Positions 23,012 to 33,292 of a stretch of DNA of 64,000 nt are shown in pieces. Under the pieces are notes generated by a model. That model saw only the letters and a program-made list of their open reading frames with translations, made no database searches and was not told the origin of the DNA. The translations under genes and the position numbers were made by a program. This DNA is from Taudactylus pleione (lineage: Eukaryota > Chordata > Amphibia > Anura > Myobatrachidae): contig JAUIMM010000694.1 of assembly GCA_031769625.1 (NCBI GenBank), forward strand, positions 5,044,501-5,108,500, read 5' to 3'. Within the stretch, counting starts at the first letter, position 1. Every line of letters starts with the position of its first letter.

Positions 23012-23677
23012 TGTCATAACTTGGGGTAGTGCAATGATTAGGTGCAGAATTAGAGTCCACACATGGCATTCCAGTAAAATAAATAATATGCTGCTTTACT
23101 TCAGCATGGTAATCAGGAAACAAAAATCGAAAAATAACAAACAATCTAGCCCTCTCTTAGGGCACTAGCTCGCTTCTTGAACCCTCTCTATCAAGGTGCA
23201 GCTACTCTGCCAATAAAGTCTCAGCCTGCTTCTCTGCAGGTCTATCGCCCGGCTCCAGCCTGGCTTGGCTTGCACAGCTATACAAACACCATCAGTCTTT
23301 GTGGCCTTCCCTGTATCCTCCAGGTATACAGTAGGCCCTGGCTTCCTCAGCCTGCAGCCCAGCTTCTTCAATGTCACACAGTCTGGGAGGTTTATGGTCC
23401 CCCCTTGCCTCCTGCAAGGTCCAGACACAGGCCTCCTGGCCCCCCAATGGCTCGCTTAGCTTCACTGGGCTCTCTGGCTGCCACAGTCCCATATAGACTG
23501 TTTCCAACAGCAGCCTGACTGACTGGTCTGCCTCCTCATCAGCCCACATCTGAGCTCTCTCCACAAGGCACCCACAGGTGTATCACAATTCAGTATTAAT
23601 ACCCTGTATGGGAGGATCTCTCCAACCCCACACAGAATCTGCTGCTCACCAACACTACCTCTGATGACACTGCCACA
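23012..23677 (+). mobile_element. Possible solo LTR inserted in a TA microsatellite
   Basis: A 666 bp block starts TGTCATAACTTGGGG and ends CACTGCCACA, the TG...CA termini of LTR elements, and sits inside what would otherwise be one continuous TA microsatellite. A TATAT-type target duplication would be expected but cannot be distinguished from the host TA repeat. The interior has no transposase or reverse transcriptase. No second copy in this window confirms it. Confidence 0.45.
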
Positions 23678-23679
23678 AT

Positions 23680-23689
23680 ATATACAGTA

Positions 23690-23739
<50 letters not shown>

Positions 23740-23741
23740 TT
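23680..23741. repeat. TA microsatellite, right half
   Basis: TA run that looks like the continuation of 22968-23011. Confidence 0.85.
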
Positions 23742-24871
23742 TAAAACAAGAATGAATCCACAAGTCAGTGTCCTAGCATAGTAGTAGGTGTTGCCCTGCA
23801 TTAATTTTCTGTATTATAAGGGCACAGTCATGCCCTTATATTAAGGCTGCATCTAAAAAAAATAATTTCTCCATAGAGAAATCCAAAGGGGGGGGGGGGG
23901 GCAGGGTATTCAAGGGGCTACACCTCAAAAGCTATTAGAGATACGGATCTGAAATTTGGCATGGCTGGGTAGAACTGTCACTGGGTGCTGTGTGCCACAT
24001 TTCAGGGCAAAAAGATAAAAATAAACTGAAGCTCCAACTGTCACTTTTTTCTGACATTCTCAGTTAGGATCACTTTTCTGCTGTAGTCTATGGGGGGTTT
24101 TCGGGAAGGCAAAACTCAGGGTAGGGGTGGAATTTAGACTTGGGGTTTGTTTTATTAGGTAGCTATTGTGCCAGGGTACGTGCTTTTGGGGTTCAGATAA
24201 ATTAGAAAGTTACAGTTTTTAAACTATTACCTCAAGAATGCGCCATTATAGAGATAGGACTTTTCAACTTGTTGCGCAGCCTCAGTAGTAACCTCCAGCA
24301 GGTGTTCTCACTGTGGCTTCACTTGGATGCACAACCAACACGTCGCTGTCCCCCCAAACCGTGCCACTCTGTTTCCCCCCATCTGCACCACTGTTTTCCC
24401 CCCATCTGCATTACTTTGGCTACCCCCCTCTGTACTTATTAACCTACCCTCCTCTGCACGCCTTTGTGTCTCACCTATTAACGCTGCTGTGTCTCCTCAA
24501 CCCATCCACACCACTTTTATCCCATCTGCACAGCTCTATTTTCTGCTTTGACCTCAGTTGCATAGACTGCATGTGTGTATTCCAATGACCACACAATTCT
24601 GCGAATTAGCAGCTCCACTATTTTGTGAGTCACAGCAAGCTCATTCTGTGAGAGTGCTGAATCTGCAGTTAACCACAGGGTGTGATGGCATACCATATCT
24701 GTATTGCGCAAGGAACACGTCCATTAATGCGTAAGTCTTAATGATCAGAATTTCATTGGTTTTTGGAGTTTGAGTGGCAGAAAATTAATAGGTTTTATGA
24801 ATTTTCAGATCATGTCTAAGCAGCCTTAATGGGACATATGAAACCGTAAGGTTTTTTTGTCTATGGAATAT
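23742..24871. other. Unassigned sequence with G14 run and C-rich stretch
   Basis: G14 lies at 23888-23901. From about 24340 to 24540 there is a degenerate C-rich series of CCCCCATCTGCACCACT-like words, possibly an old minisatellite. No gene is supported. Confidence 0.4.
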
Positions 24872-25044
24872 GAGAAACCGAAAGATTGCATAAGAAAAGA
24901 GGTGTTTTAAACCTCTAGGATGGGGGCAGGCATGTATGCAAATTACTTGTGGGAGTTAGCCTATGGCAAGCAGGGGCGGGTTTGTAACAGGAACATTATA
25001 TAGTCGGCTAAAAGTGTGGGCCAAAGCCTCTTTGTTCCAGATTC
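24872..25044 (+). repeat. Ngaro split direct repeat A1
   Basis: 173 bp starting GAGAAACCGAAAGATTGCAT and ending TTGTTCCAGATTC. It is identical, as far as can be read, to A2 at 30994-31166. Confidence 0.92.
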
Positions 25045-25299
25045 TGGTCAGTGACAGAGATTAGCAGTCTTTAAGTTTGATTACATTGGTGATTGTTTTC
25101 TTTTGTTTTGCTTTATTTCTTATTGTATATCTCTATCCCTGCTGTATTCTCTCTCCCTATTCTGCTGTCATTTCTTTCTTCACAGTTTATTTTTCATCTC
25201 TCTTTTTTCACTGATTAAAGCCTGCCCCTGTTTATGGCCCTGTCCCTCTTGATGCATGCCCCGTCCCCGCCGCTGCGTACCCCCTCCTGCCCGCTCTGT

Positions 25300-25930
25300 T
25301 TGGCCATAATGTGAGCAGAGCTCACGCTGGCGCCGTGGAGCGGCCTCTGCAGGCGGATCCTGCTCCCGGCGCCGCAGCTGATAGGACGCGGGGCACACAC
25401 CAGCGTAGGGGAACGGCCTCTGCCGCGAACACGGCAGATTCCGTTCCCATCGTGGCTCTTGCTGGGGATCGGCGTCGCGGGGTGGCCCCTGCCGCGTTTG
25501 CGGCGGGTGGTGCCCCCGGCGCCATTGCTGATAGGCGGCGGACTACGCATCGGCGCCCGGCTCTGCTGAGCCCGGGCCCGGCCGTGGATCCTGCTGCAGG
25601 AGCAGTTAGGTGCCCCCGGCGCCATTGCTGATAGGCGGCGGAGTACGCGCCGGTGCCCGGCTCTGCTGAGCCCGGGCCCGGCCGTGGATCCTGCTGCAGG
25701 AGCAGATAGTCACGGGCGGGAGCGCACCGCGTCAGCGGCACGCGGGTGCGCTCTCACATCCGACACCCGGGACATAACCTCCGTAAAAGGAGGAGGTCCA
25801 GGCAGGGAGGTAGGGCAGAGCCCAGTGTTCATAGAGGGTCATCCTTACCTAGGGGCCTCCCCGTTCCCCGCTCACAGCGGGGCGACCGCCATGTTAGTGA
25901 GCGGGGGGCGGGGCTTAGTTGACAGGGCAG
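25300..25930 (+). repeat. GC-rich leader of the Ngaro element with ~102 bp tandem duplication
   Basis: The stretch is strongly CG-rich, unlike the rest of the window. A ~100 bp block beginning GTGCCCCCGGCGCCATTGCT at about 25509 is repeated from about 25611 with a few changes. Looser relatives of the unit (GATAGG...CGGGG, CGGATCCTGCTCCCGG) lie upstream. It probably represents the 5' untranslated or promoter region of the element; open frames here are by-products of the GC content. Confidence 0.6.
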
Positions 25931-27312
25931 CCATTTTACAGCCAGTTTGTCCCCAGCTCCTGTTACCGAGTCTGGGGCTCAGGGCCCTAGTGCTAGTGGG
26001 ATGACGCCAGCTCAGTCAGCCCCTGTAGTTTTGGGTATTGTCGCCCTCCCCCCATTGCTGCGCAGCCAGAACCCTCAGCCATCGTGTCAGCCTGACCAAC
26101 TCTGGCTGCTGTGTTTGCCCCATTTTTAGCAGCTCCGCCAGCTGTTAATTTGTATAGCCAAAATGTCGCGCCTGCTAACGTTAACCCCGCAAGGGCGCAA
26201 AAAAGGGGGGTCGGAGGTAGAGCAGTTGGCGCAAGCATTGAGAGCTATTGCCCCTAGCTTGGTCCAGCAAAGTGTAGTCACTACAGCACCCTCCCTTCCG
26301 ATGAGTCAGGGTGCTGGTCAGGGCGGTGCAGATGTTAGGTGGCCTGCCGCAGAGGCGGCAGCGGGTGTCCTTTCCCCTTTTTTAGATGACGTCGTCAACG
26401 AAGGGGAGCTTGTGGACGAGGATGTCGGAGAAAGGCCGTCTGGATTTTCCTCTGATACCGTGACATCGGAGGGTTCAGGTGGGTCTTTCTCAGACTCTAG
26501 TTCTTTGACATTTTCTTTTGCTTCCTCTACCTCTAACGCGGACAGCGCTGGCAGAGTGCGCAAGAGAGCAGCAACATATGCAAAATTGGAGGCAAGGCGG
26601 CGCTCGAGGCGTAGGCAACGCATCCCTAAGCGTAAGCTGATAGAGAAGGGTTTGGAAGGTTCTGCAGGGGTTCACTGTGACAACACCGCTGTATTGCAAG
26701 GTTTAAGGGCACCTTGCCGCAGTAAGATACGCAAGGGAGTCTATGTGGATATTTTTGCTCTTACGGAGAAAACTAAGAAGGCGTTTAAAGCAGCTAGGGC
26801 AAAGGGCGGAATAGGTTTGGAAGCGTTCAAGTCTTACAATTAATGGGTTGGCCGGTTTTTGCATTTTCTTGGCTTGATATTTGGAGACGCGTCCAGAGGA
26901 GCACTTGAACGTCATTAGGTTCCTGCATTTAATTCACAGCATGCAGTTATTCGCAAGGGTCATGGCTTGGCGCGCTTACGATGAAGAATTTAATCACAAG
27001 CAAGATGGCAGACAGGTGATGGATCTAGGCTGGAAGGAGGTGGAGGTATGGCTGGAGGTCACACAGCCTTTGCGTCCTGCGTATGAGGGGTACAACGCGA
27101 ACAAAACTGATAGTTTGGTTCGTCAGGGCCAATAGCAGGCGTTTGGGGGCATATGCTTCGTTTTTAATAATTATACCTGTACGCAGGGACGAAAATGTAG
27201 TTTTCATCACCTCTGCTTGCGATGTGGTGGCAACCAGCCAGCTGCCAAGTGTTTCAAAGTGGGTGCCCAGCAGCAACCTGCTCAGCCAGCAAAAGGCGCT
27301 AGGGCTAAGTAA
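25930..27312 (+). pseudogene. Ngaro gag remnant
   Basis: Three reading-frame pieces make up a gag-like protein. The first (26163-26843, MSRLLTLTPQGRKKG...) is acidic and serine-rich in the middle, then basic (ARRRSRRRQRIPKRK). The second (from about 26881: RPEEHLNVIRFLHLIHSMQL) resembles the central region of Ngaro/DIRS Gag. The third (about 27204-27310), read in a different frame, contains a C-x2-C-x9-C spaced motif (CLRCGGNQPAAKC) followed by a Q/P/A-rich tail and a stop. The pieces are separated by at least two frameshifts. Upstream proline/alanine-rich coding potential before 26163 suggests the true start lies earlier, near 25930. Gag would package the element RNA; this copy cannot make an intact one. 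Confidence 0.7.
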
Positions 27313-27419
27313 AGCTCCTTCCCCTGTCCGTGTCACAGCGATTGCGAAATGGTTGATTTGGTACCCGGTCCTGCAGGACGCAGAATTTTATTAGAAGGGT
27401 TTTCATTTACATATTTGCA

Positions 27420-28290
27420 GGGATGTTGACACAGTCTCCCCTAGGAATTTCAAGTCTGCGTTTGAGTTGCCCCACATGCTTAGGGAGAGGGTCGATGGTG
27501 AAGTTAGCTTAGGGCGCATGGCGGGTCTTTTTGCAGAAACCCCCATTAGGTATCTTGTTGTTTCCCCGGTGGGTGTGGTTACCAAGAAGATTCCAGGAAA
27601 ATACAGGCTCATTCGGCATCTCTCTTATCCACCAGGCTCGTCAGTAATGATGCCATACCATTGAGGTTTCCTCGGTGGTGTACCAGTCATTTGACGAAGC
27701 TTTGGACATGGTTAGGTGTTATGATCCGGGCACACTGTTGGCTGGGATAGATGTTGAGTCAGCTTTTCGCCTACTTCCATTACACCCAGAGTCATTCAGA
27801 TTTATGGGTTTTTGCTTGGACGACGGATATTACATAGACAAGTGCTTGCCTATGGGATGTTCTGTGTCATGTGCGTTTTTTGAGCGATTTAGCACTTTTC
27901 TACACTGATGCGTGGAGTTTTCTTGCGGTGGTCATGGGATAGCCCACTATCTCGATGTCTTTCTGTGCGTCGGCCCTTCCGGTTCAGATAGATGTAGTGA
28001 TGTGTTGTTTTCTTTGCAAGCGCTGTTTTTTTTTCATTTTTGGAGTTCCCGTTGCTGCGGACAAAATTGAGGGCCCTTCTTGCTTGTCATCCCTCCTGGG
28101 CCTATTAAACTTCGCCTGTAAGGTCATACCAATGGCAGAGTTTTTTCCGCGTAAGCTGGGAGGGGCCACGGCTGGGGTCGCTAAACCGAGACATTTGCTA
28201 CATTTAACCTCAGAGATTAAGCGGGACCTCTCTGTCTGGGTTTCGTTTCTTCAGGATTTTAATGGCGTTCGGTTGGATGTCTCCAGCCGC
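27420..28290 (+). pseudogene. Ngaro reverse transcriptase remnant
   Basis: Recognisable reverse transcriptase blocks in order: LGRMAGLFAETPIRYLVVSP with VGVVTKKIPGKYRLIRHLSY (about 27467-27640); a shifted frame with GIDVESAFRLLPLHPE, containing the first catalytic Asp, and LPMGCSVSCAFFERFSTFL (27675-27905); then AHYLDVFLCVGPSG, where the expected YLDD box reads YLDV because codon 27957-27959 is GTC; then, in another frame, FGVPVAADKIEGPS (about 28038-28080). This matches DIRS/Ngaro-type enzymes. At least three frameshifts and the changed catalytic Asp show that it is inactive. Confidence 0.82.
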
Positions 28291-28735
28291 TGACAATTTG
28301 CAGCTGTTCACCGACGCAGCAGGCGCCACAGGGTTCGGATGCTACCTCGATGGTTCCTGGTGTGTTGGTCGTTGGCTGGAGGAATGGGTGGGAAAGGGTT
28401 TGACTAAGGTCTTGCTCCTTCTCTAACTTTTCCCATAATGGTTTCCTTTGAAATCTGGGGGAAACGGTTACGCAATCGCAGCATCATTATCAGGTATGAC
28501 AACCTGGGCGTGGTCCATGCGACCAGTCAGAAATGCGCGGCTTCCCTGCTGGTTTTGCGTTTGCTAGCGCAGCTGGTGCTCACATGTTTGCGCTGTAACA
28601 TCATGTTTAAGGCATGACACGTTCCTGGGGTGGAGAATGAGATAGCTGATGCGTTGTCACGTTGTCAGTGGCCTAAATTCCAATGTTTGGCCCCTGGTTC
28701 TGACGCTGCGCTTTGCCCCTCTTATTTTTGACAGA
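28290..28735 (+). pseudogene. Ngaro RNase H remnant
   Basis: The translation LFTDAAGATGFGCYLDGSW (about 28305-28362) carries the first RNase H Asp in the FTDAAG context. Further on are RYDNLGVVHATSQK and HVPGVENEIADALSRCQ, the typical downstream blocks of the RNase H of DIRS-order elements. An in-frame stop (TGA) lies just before HVPGVENE, and at least one frame change occurs around 28420. The domain follows the reverse transcriptase directly, as expected for a fused RT/RNase H protein. Confidence 0.78.
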
Positions 28736-28739
28736 GTGA

Positions 28740-29620
28740 TCAAGCCGGCATGGGGGGCTTAGCAGAACAGTCTCTAGCCTTCTCCACATTGCGAGCATAC
28801 CGTCAGGCATGGAATGAACGGGAAAATTATTCCCGTAGCAGCAGGCAGGTAGATAAGAGTCTGTATCGTTCGATGCTTTCTTTTATTTGGAGTCTCCATT
28901 TGGCTGGCAGATCCAGGGCTTCGGTTACGCGCTCTTTGGCAGGCATTGCTTTTTATTGTAAGTTGAAGGGACAGCCTGACTTTTTACAAAAAGCGTTCTG
29001 ATCATGAAGGCTTTAAAGGGTTGGGCACGGGTCTCCCGGCCAGTAGCTGACCGTAGGAAACCTGTGGACGCTCATTTGCTTCCAGCAGTATTGGGGGCAG
29101 TTCACGAGTTGCTCTTACCGAGTACGAGGCGGTCCTGATCCAATTGGCGTTTTCAATGGCTTTTCACGGCGCCTTGCGGGTATTCAGAGCCGGTGGCATC
29201 TTCCAAATGGGTTGATGACACCATGCTCCTCTCGGATATCTCGGTCAATGTAAAGTCCGTGCTGTGTTAGGATACGGCGGTCAAAGACCGACCAGGCTGG
29301 TAAGGTTGGTGGATCTCGTTGAGTGCGTCTAAGGATGAACGGATCTGCCTTGTGGCACTAGCGATGTGCTACGCATTATTACGGCCGGATGTCCCTGGTT
29401 CATGGCTCATGCATTTGGACAGGACTCCGCTTACCAAATACCAGTTTGGTCGGTTTGGAAGAGGTGTGTATCAGGTTTAGTCCTCCTGCCTCAGGATTTT
29501 GGTACACACTCGTTTCGGATCGGAGCCGCAATTTCGCCGGCAGCTGCAGGTTTCTCGGCATCAGCACTTCAGGCCCTGGGATGTTGGAAATCGGATAGTT
29601 TTATAAAGTTACATTAGACC
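28740..29620 (+). pseudogene. Ngaro tyrosine recombinase remnant
   Basis: The N-terminal core-binding part is read from 28750 (SLAFSTLRAYRQAWNERENY; AGRSRASVTRSLAGIAFYCK). After frame changes comes AFHGALRV (about 29157-29182), holding the first catalytic Arg. Near the end is GTHSFRIGAA (about 29504-29533), the H-x-x-R block, followed by ALGCWKSDSFIKLH and a stop. In the family a Tyr nucleophile follows this block within a few residues; here the frame ends before any Tyr, and the next reading frame resumes a plausible continuation, so the catalytic Tyr codon appears to be lost through a small deletion. The enzyme would integrate circular DNA copies. Confidence 0.82.
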
Positions 29621-30119
29621 TAGGCGTTAAGGTCCTCTGTTTAAAATCATGTCACAGTGTGTTCTGGTGACGTTTATATTTTATGCTTGCCTGCTTTTTT
29701 GTCATATCTCATGTACTGTCTTGTCTTGTCTGTTACCCCTGTCCATCCTACTCGGGATTAGCTACTCGCCATTGCTGGCAATGGGAGTCTTGAGGGATTT
29801 TACAATTTTTACCTGAACTGACGGATTCAATTCGGCTATTCTCAATCATTTAATTAGGCCATAGTCCATCCCTCAGCAGGTTTTTATTTTACCTCTTGCC
29901 GAGTTCACCTGTTTTTTCCCAATTCCCCCCCACCCATTCTTCCCCTTTGTGTCTTCTGTTTGTCAAAGCCACTTTAAATAGTAAAGTCGGCGACCAATAG
30001 AAAATTTTTCTTTTTGGCAGATACTCACTTATGTTCTATCAGATCCCACTAATACACCATAAAATGTTATTGTTTTATGACAATTACTAATTTTTATTTA
30101 CTGCTTTCCTCCACCTTTA
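29621..30119. other. Ngaro internal spacer between recombinase and hydrolase
   Basis: About 500 bp of T-rich sequence without a recognised coding block or repeat lies between the recombinase stop and the hydrolase-like frame. It ends with a pyrimidine stretch and CCTTTAG just before the hydrolase frame, resembling a splice acceptor, which is only a suggestion. Confidence 0.4.
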
Positions 30120-30122
30120 GGA

Positions 30123-30507
30123 TTGCTCTTTGACACGCAGGACATTTGGGTGATAGGCCACTCATATATTTTTTGGGCTGCTAGGTTTATGAGTTCAGAT
30201 CAAGCTCAAATTTTTGAATATTCAGCTAGGGTCCATTGGATAGTTTCCAGAGGTATGAGATGGCATTCATTTTGTCCTAAACTGTTAGAGTATGCAAGGC
30301 TTTTTGGTAGGCCACGTATTTTGGTGGCTTATTTAAGAGGCAACGACTTAGGGCAGAGGTCCACTGTAGAATTACGAGTTGATATTGTCAATGATTTGGT
30401 GGGGTAGATTTAGTTATATGTATAGACCTGATGGAGTTCATTTAACAGAGGAGGGTTTGTCATTGTTTATTGGGGATCTTTTTGAGGAGTTGGCGTTATT
30501 GGGGTAG
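30123..30507 (+). pseudogene. SGNH hydrolase remnant of the Ngaro element
   Basis: The frame from 30123 reads DIWVIGHSYIFWAARF, where GHS matches the nucleophile block of SGNH/GDSL-type hydrolases, and later YLRGNDLG, matching the G-x-N-D block. It stops at 30405-30407. In another frame, immediately after, RFSYMYRPDGVHLTEEGL supplies the D-x-x-H block with Asp and His. Vertebrate Ngaro elements are known to carry such a hydrolase of unknown role in the cycle. The segment normally found between the GND block and the DGVH block is very short here, so an internal deletion as well as a frame break is likely. Confidence 0.75.
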
Positions 30508-30554
30508 TACTTGGTATGGTGGCGGTGCGGCGGTTCTATAAGCAGAACCTTGCT

Positions 30555-30989
30555 GTGGCGGGAAAGAACGGCAGGTCGCCAGTCCGGGTGCAATTATGAT
30601 TTAAGGGCGCTACCTTCGTTGACTGGTAGTTGGCTGTACCAACCTAACGGGGGGCAGTATCACCACCTAAACGGGTGGGAAGTCAAGATGGGGGTGAGCG
30701 TTACCTTTTGTTGTTGACATGATTTACATGGTTATGTGTATGCACTCTGGGCGATCTACGCCTGGTATGCCTTTTGTTGTTTGTGTGTGGGCATAGCAGA
30801 TCTGGCTGATTTCTGGCCGTCCTTTCTTTGCCACCATACATCCTTAAATAAATAATAAATAAATAATAATTATTATTGCTCCAATAAATCGCCATCAAGT
30901 TATCTGCCAAATCCACGTCTCAGTGTCTTTATTTTATCTTAGTATGATAAGTGGTTTGCACACATGACAACACCTCATCCGATAGAAGG
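30555..30989 (+). repeat. Ngaro split direct repeat B1
   Basis: 435 bp starting GTGGCGGGAAAGAACGGCAG and ending CTCATCCGATAGAAGG. It differs from B2 (31216-31650) at a single visible base (CCTGGTATGCC against CCTGCTATGCC). It contains several AATAAA words near 30845-30885 that could serve as polyadenylation signals. Confidence 0.92.
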
Positions 30990-30993
30990 TTTA

Positions 30994-31166
30994 GAGAAAC
31001 CGAAAGATTGCATAAGAAAAGAGGTGTTTTAAACCTCTAGGATGGGGGCAGGCATGTATGCAAATTACTTGTGGGAGTTAGCCTATGGCAAGCAGGGGCG
31101 GGTTTGTAACAGGAACATTATATAGTCGGCTAAAAGTGTGGGCCAAAGCCTCTTTGTTCCAGATTC
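30994..31166 (+). repeat. Ngaro split direct repeat A2
   Basis: 173 bp copy of A1, preceded by only 4 bp (TTTA) after B1. B1 and A2 together form the joint segment that pairs with A1 and B2 in the split repeat arrangement. Confidence 0.92.
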
Positions 31167-31215
31167 CCCACCCTCCCTCCCCTATAAATTTTGTATGTGG
31201 TGGGTTTGGTTTTGG

Positions 31216-31650
31216 GTGGCGGGAAAGAACGGCAGGTCGCCAGTCCGGGTGCAATTATGATTTAAGGGCGCTACCTTCGTTGACTGGTAGTTGGCTGTAC
31301 CAACCTAACGGGGGGCAGTATCACCACCTAAACGGGTGGGAAGTCAAGATGGGGGTGAGCGTTACCTTTTGTTGTTGACATGATTTACATGGTTATGTGT
31401 ATGCACTCTGGGCGATCTACGCCTGCTATGCCTTTTGTTGTTTGTGTGTGGGCATAGCAGATCTGGCTGATTTCTGGCCGTCCTTTCTTTGCCACCATAC
31501 ATCCTTAAATAAATAATAAATAAATAATAATTATTATTGCTCCAATAAATCGCCATCAAGTTATCTGCCAAATCCACGTCTCAGTGTCTTTATTTTATCT
31601 TAGTATGATAAGTGGTTTGCACACATGACAACACCTCATCCGATAGAAGG
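31216..31650 (+). repeat. Ngaro split direct repeat B2, right end of the element
   Basis: Copy of B1, separated from A2 by 49 bp (31167-31215) that has no partner elsewhere in the element. Its end, CCGATAGAAGG, is taken as the right terminus because similarity to B1 stops there. Confidence 0.92.
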
Positions 31651-31774
31651 ATTAATACTGTATATGTACTAGAGCTTTTAGTAGAGCGCTGTGAAAAATT
31701 ACAGCACAATTCTTCTTTTCTTTTTGCAGATATTGAATAATAAATGAAGCAACATAACTAAAATTTGGGAACAA

Positions 31775-32302
31775 TGCGCCTGAGTCTGCACGACTCGCAA
31801 CTGCAATTACGAACGCAATCAGCCAAGTATTGCATTCTGTGCATATGTATGCATCGCAGTGCGCGATCACTCCACTGTGATCGCAGTGACTATGCACACT
31901 CAGCGCAGGGTGATTGACAGGAACTACCATTTGGGGGAGGTGATGGAGATCATCGGCGATACGCAGGCATGTCGGTGCATTTGAACGCCGTTGCAGTGTC
32001 GTGCATAAATTATCCACTGCGATGCCATACACAGCTTGGGCTTTCACTGCGTGCGATGAGGATAGCAATTCCTGAGTAAGGTCAGAGCTTGTGCAAGTGT
32101 GCGTGAGGCTGCGATGGTACTCGATGTTACCGATGGTTTCGCAGTCTTACTGAGTATTACGGATGTGTGTAAGGTAAAATGGGCGTCCTTATGTTAGGCT
32201 GTGACAGTATAGTAATCGCAGTGGATTATCATATCTTTGCAGTGAGACTGTGTGCGTAATCACTTTTCCCATCGCAGTTGCGATCTGTACTGAATCAGGC
32301 CC
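31775..32302. mobile_element. Harbinger-like MITE, single-copy reference of the 6637 element
   Basis: It ends CTGTACTGAATCAGGCCC. The left end (GCCTGAGTCTGCACGACTCG) is degraded. The interior aligns with both flanks of the expanded element at 6637-9557 and contains just one copy of the ~107 bp segment (about 32043-32150), bounded by TTTCACTGCGTGCGATGAGG and GATGGTTTCGCAGTCTTAC. No transposase is encoded. Confidence 0.82.
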
Positions 32303-33060
32303 AATATCACTAAAAGTTGAAAAATTAAGAAAAATTAAATTGGAGAAAACTGAAATTGGAGCCGTCGTTACATATCTACAAATGAGGAAGATGACGCCTC
32401 CTGACATTCACACTCCAGCTGAAGGAACCCATTCTGGGGAACACTTTTGTACAGGACTGGTTTGAGGACCAATCACCGGACTGAACGGAATCAAGATGTT
32501 GGAGCATTGATGGGAGAAGTGTATTGAAGTAAATGAAGACTTTGTTGAAAAATAAATGCCATTTGTACAGTACTTACATTACTCTGTTATTCATGGTCAG
32601 GACACCGACTTTTGGATCCACCCTCGGAAATATATTTGCATCTCATTTTCTTAGTAATTCAGTTGTTCGAAGTCACATGGGTATTTATTATATTATCTTA
32701 TTATCTATCTGCACTATACGGCCATTGAATGAAGTGTTGCATGCATTGTGTATTGTTTTCTTTTTACGTAATCATAGCGAAGCCACGCCTCCGGTCGTAC
32801 TCCAGCTGTATCTGACTCAGGTATGTGGGGAGGGAGCTGCACTTGTAAATTTGCGTATGCAGTCAACTCTGAATAGGTCACAAAGACTAGATCTATTCAT
32901 TTTTACCAGACGCATTTTGTGGTTCCACTTGTGTCCAACTGTGAGAAAGGCCCAAAGTGCACCAACGTATAACGAGACTGTGTACAGTGCAAAGAAGACC
33001 GTCCATAAAATAGAATAAATAAGATAACTGAGACCATAGTATGATGATCGATCATGCAGA
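32303..33060. other. Unassigned sequence
   Basis: No tandem repeat, transposon end or protein domain was recognised. A 161-codon plus-strand frame (32533-33018) exists, but its translation shows no recognisable motif and it is not called as a gene. Confidence 0.4.
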
Positions 33061-33061
33061 C

Positions 33062-33150
33062 CAGTTATTTAAAATTATAGTGATAATAATTTTATTTATA
33101 TAGCGCTCCTTTCTCCAGTAGGACTCAAGGCGCTTATCAGGTAGAAATAA
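33062..33150. repeat. Dispersed repeat with TTTATATAGCGC motif
   Basis: The words TTTTATTTATATAGCGCTCC and CTCAAGGCGCTTATCAGGTA are typical of a short interspersed repeat that is widespread in aquatic vertebrate genomes. Name not certain, ends not defined. Confidence 0.4.
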
Positions 33151-33223
33151 CATGATACAGAGGTTTACATTTTCAAAACAGTATAGAAATTAAGAATATA
33201 GTATAACATAAAGAACATTTTGG

Positions 33224-33292
33224 GCCATCAGATGCAGGATTATTCATCCTACCATTGAAGGATCCAGGTGAGGCAGCCATTTTGCATAGGCA
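33224..33292. repeat. Isolated monomer of the 61 bp repeat
   Basis: CATCAGATGCAGGATTATTC, CTACC, GAAGGATCCAGGTGAGGCAG and CCATTTTG match the unit of the array at 33684-33985, about 0.4 kb away. Confidence 0.7.

Larger units (their letters stand above)
24872..31650 (+). mobile_element. Ngaro-type tyrosine-recombinase retrotransposon, full length, decayed
   Basis: The 6.8 kb element has the split direct repeat layout known for Ngaro elements of the DIRS order: A1 (24872-25044), internal genes, B1 (30555-30989), A2 (30994-31166), B2 (31216-31650). Internal protein remnants are in the expected order: gag with a zinc-knuckle-like motif, reverse transcriptase, RNase H, tyrosine recombinase and an SGNH hydrolase. 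Such elements integrate by recombinase rather than DDE integrase and leave no target duplication, and none is seen. Several genes carry frameshifts, stops and catalytic changes, so this copy should not be autonomous. A 49 bp segment separates A2 from B2. Confidence 0.9.

Noticed and set aside
25311..25741. Arg/Ala/Pro-rich open frames of 106-139 codons
   Set aside because: They lie in the GC-rich tandemly duplicated leader of the Ngaro element and are open on both strands because of base composition.
32533..33018. 161-codon plus-strand frame
   Set aside because: No domain, no similarity recognised, and no splice or promoter context; length is compatible with chance.
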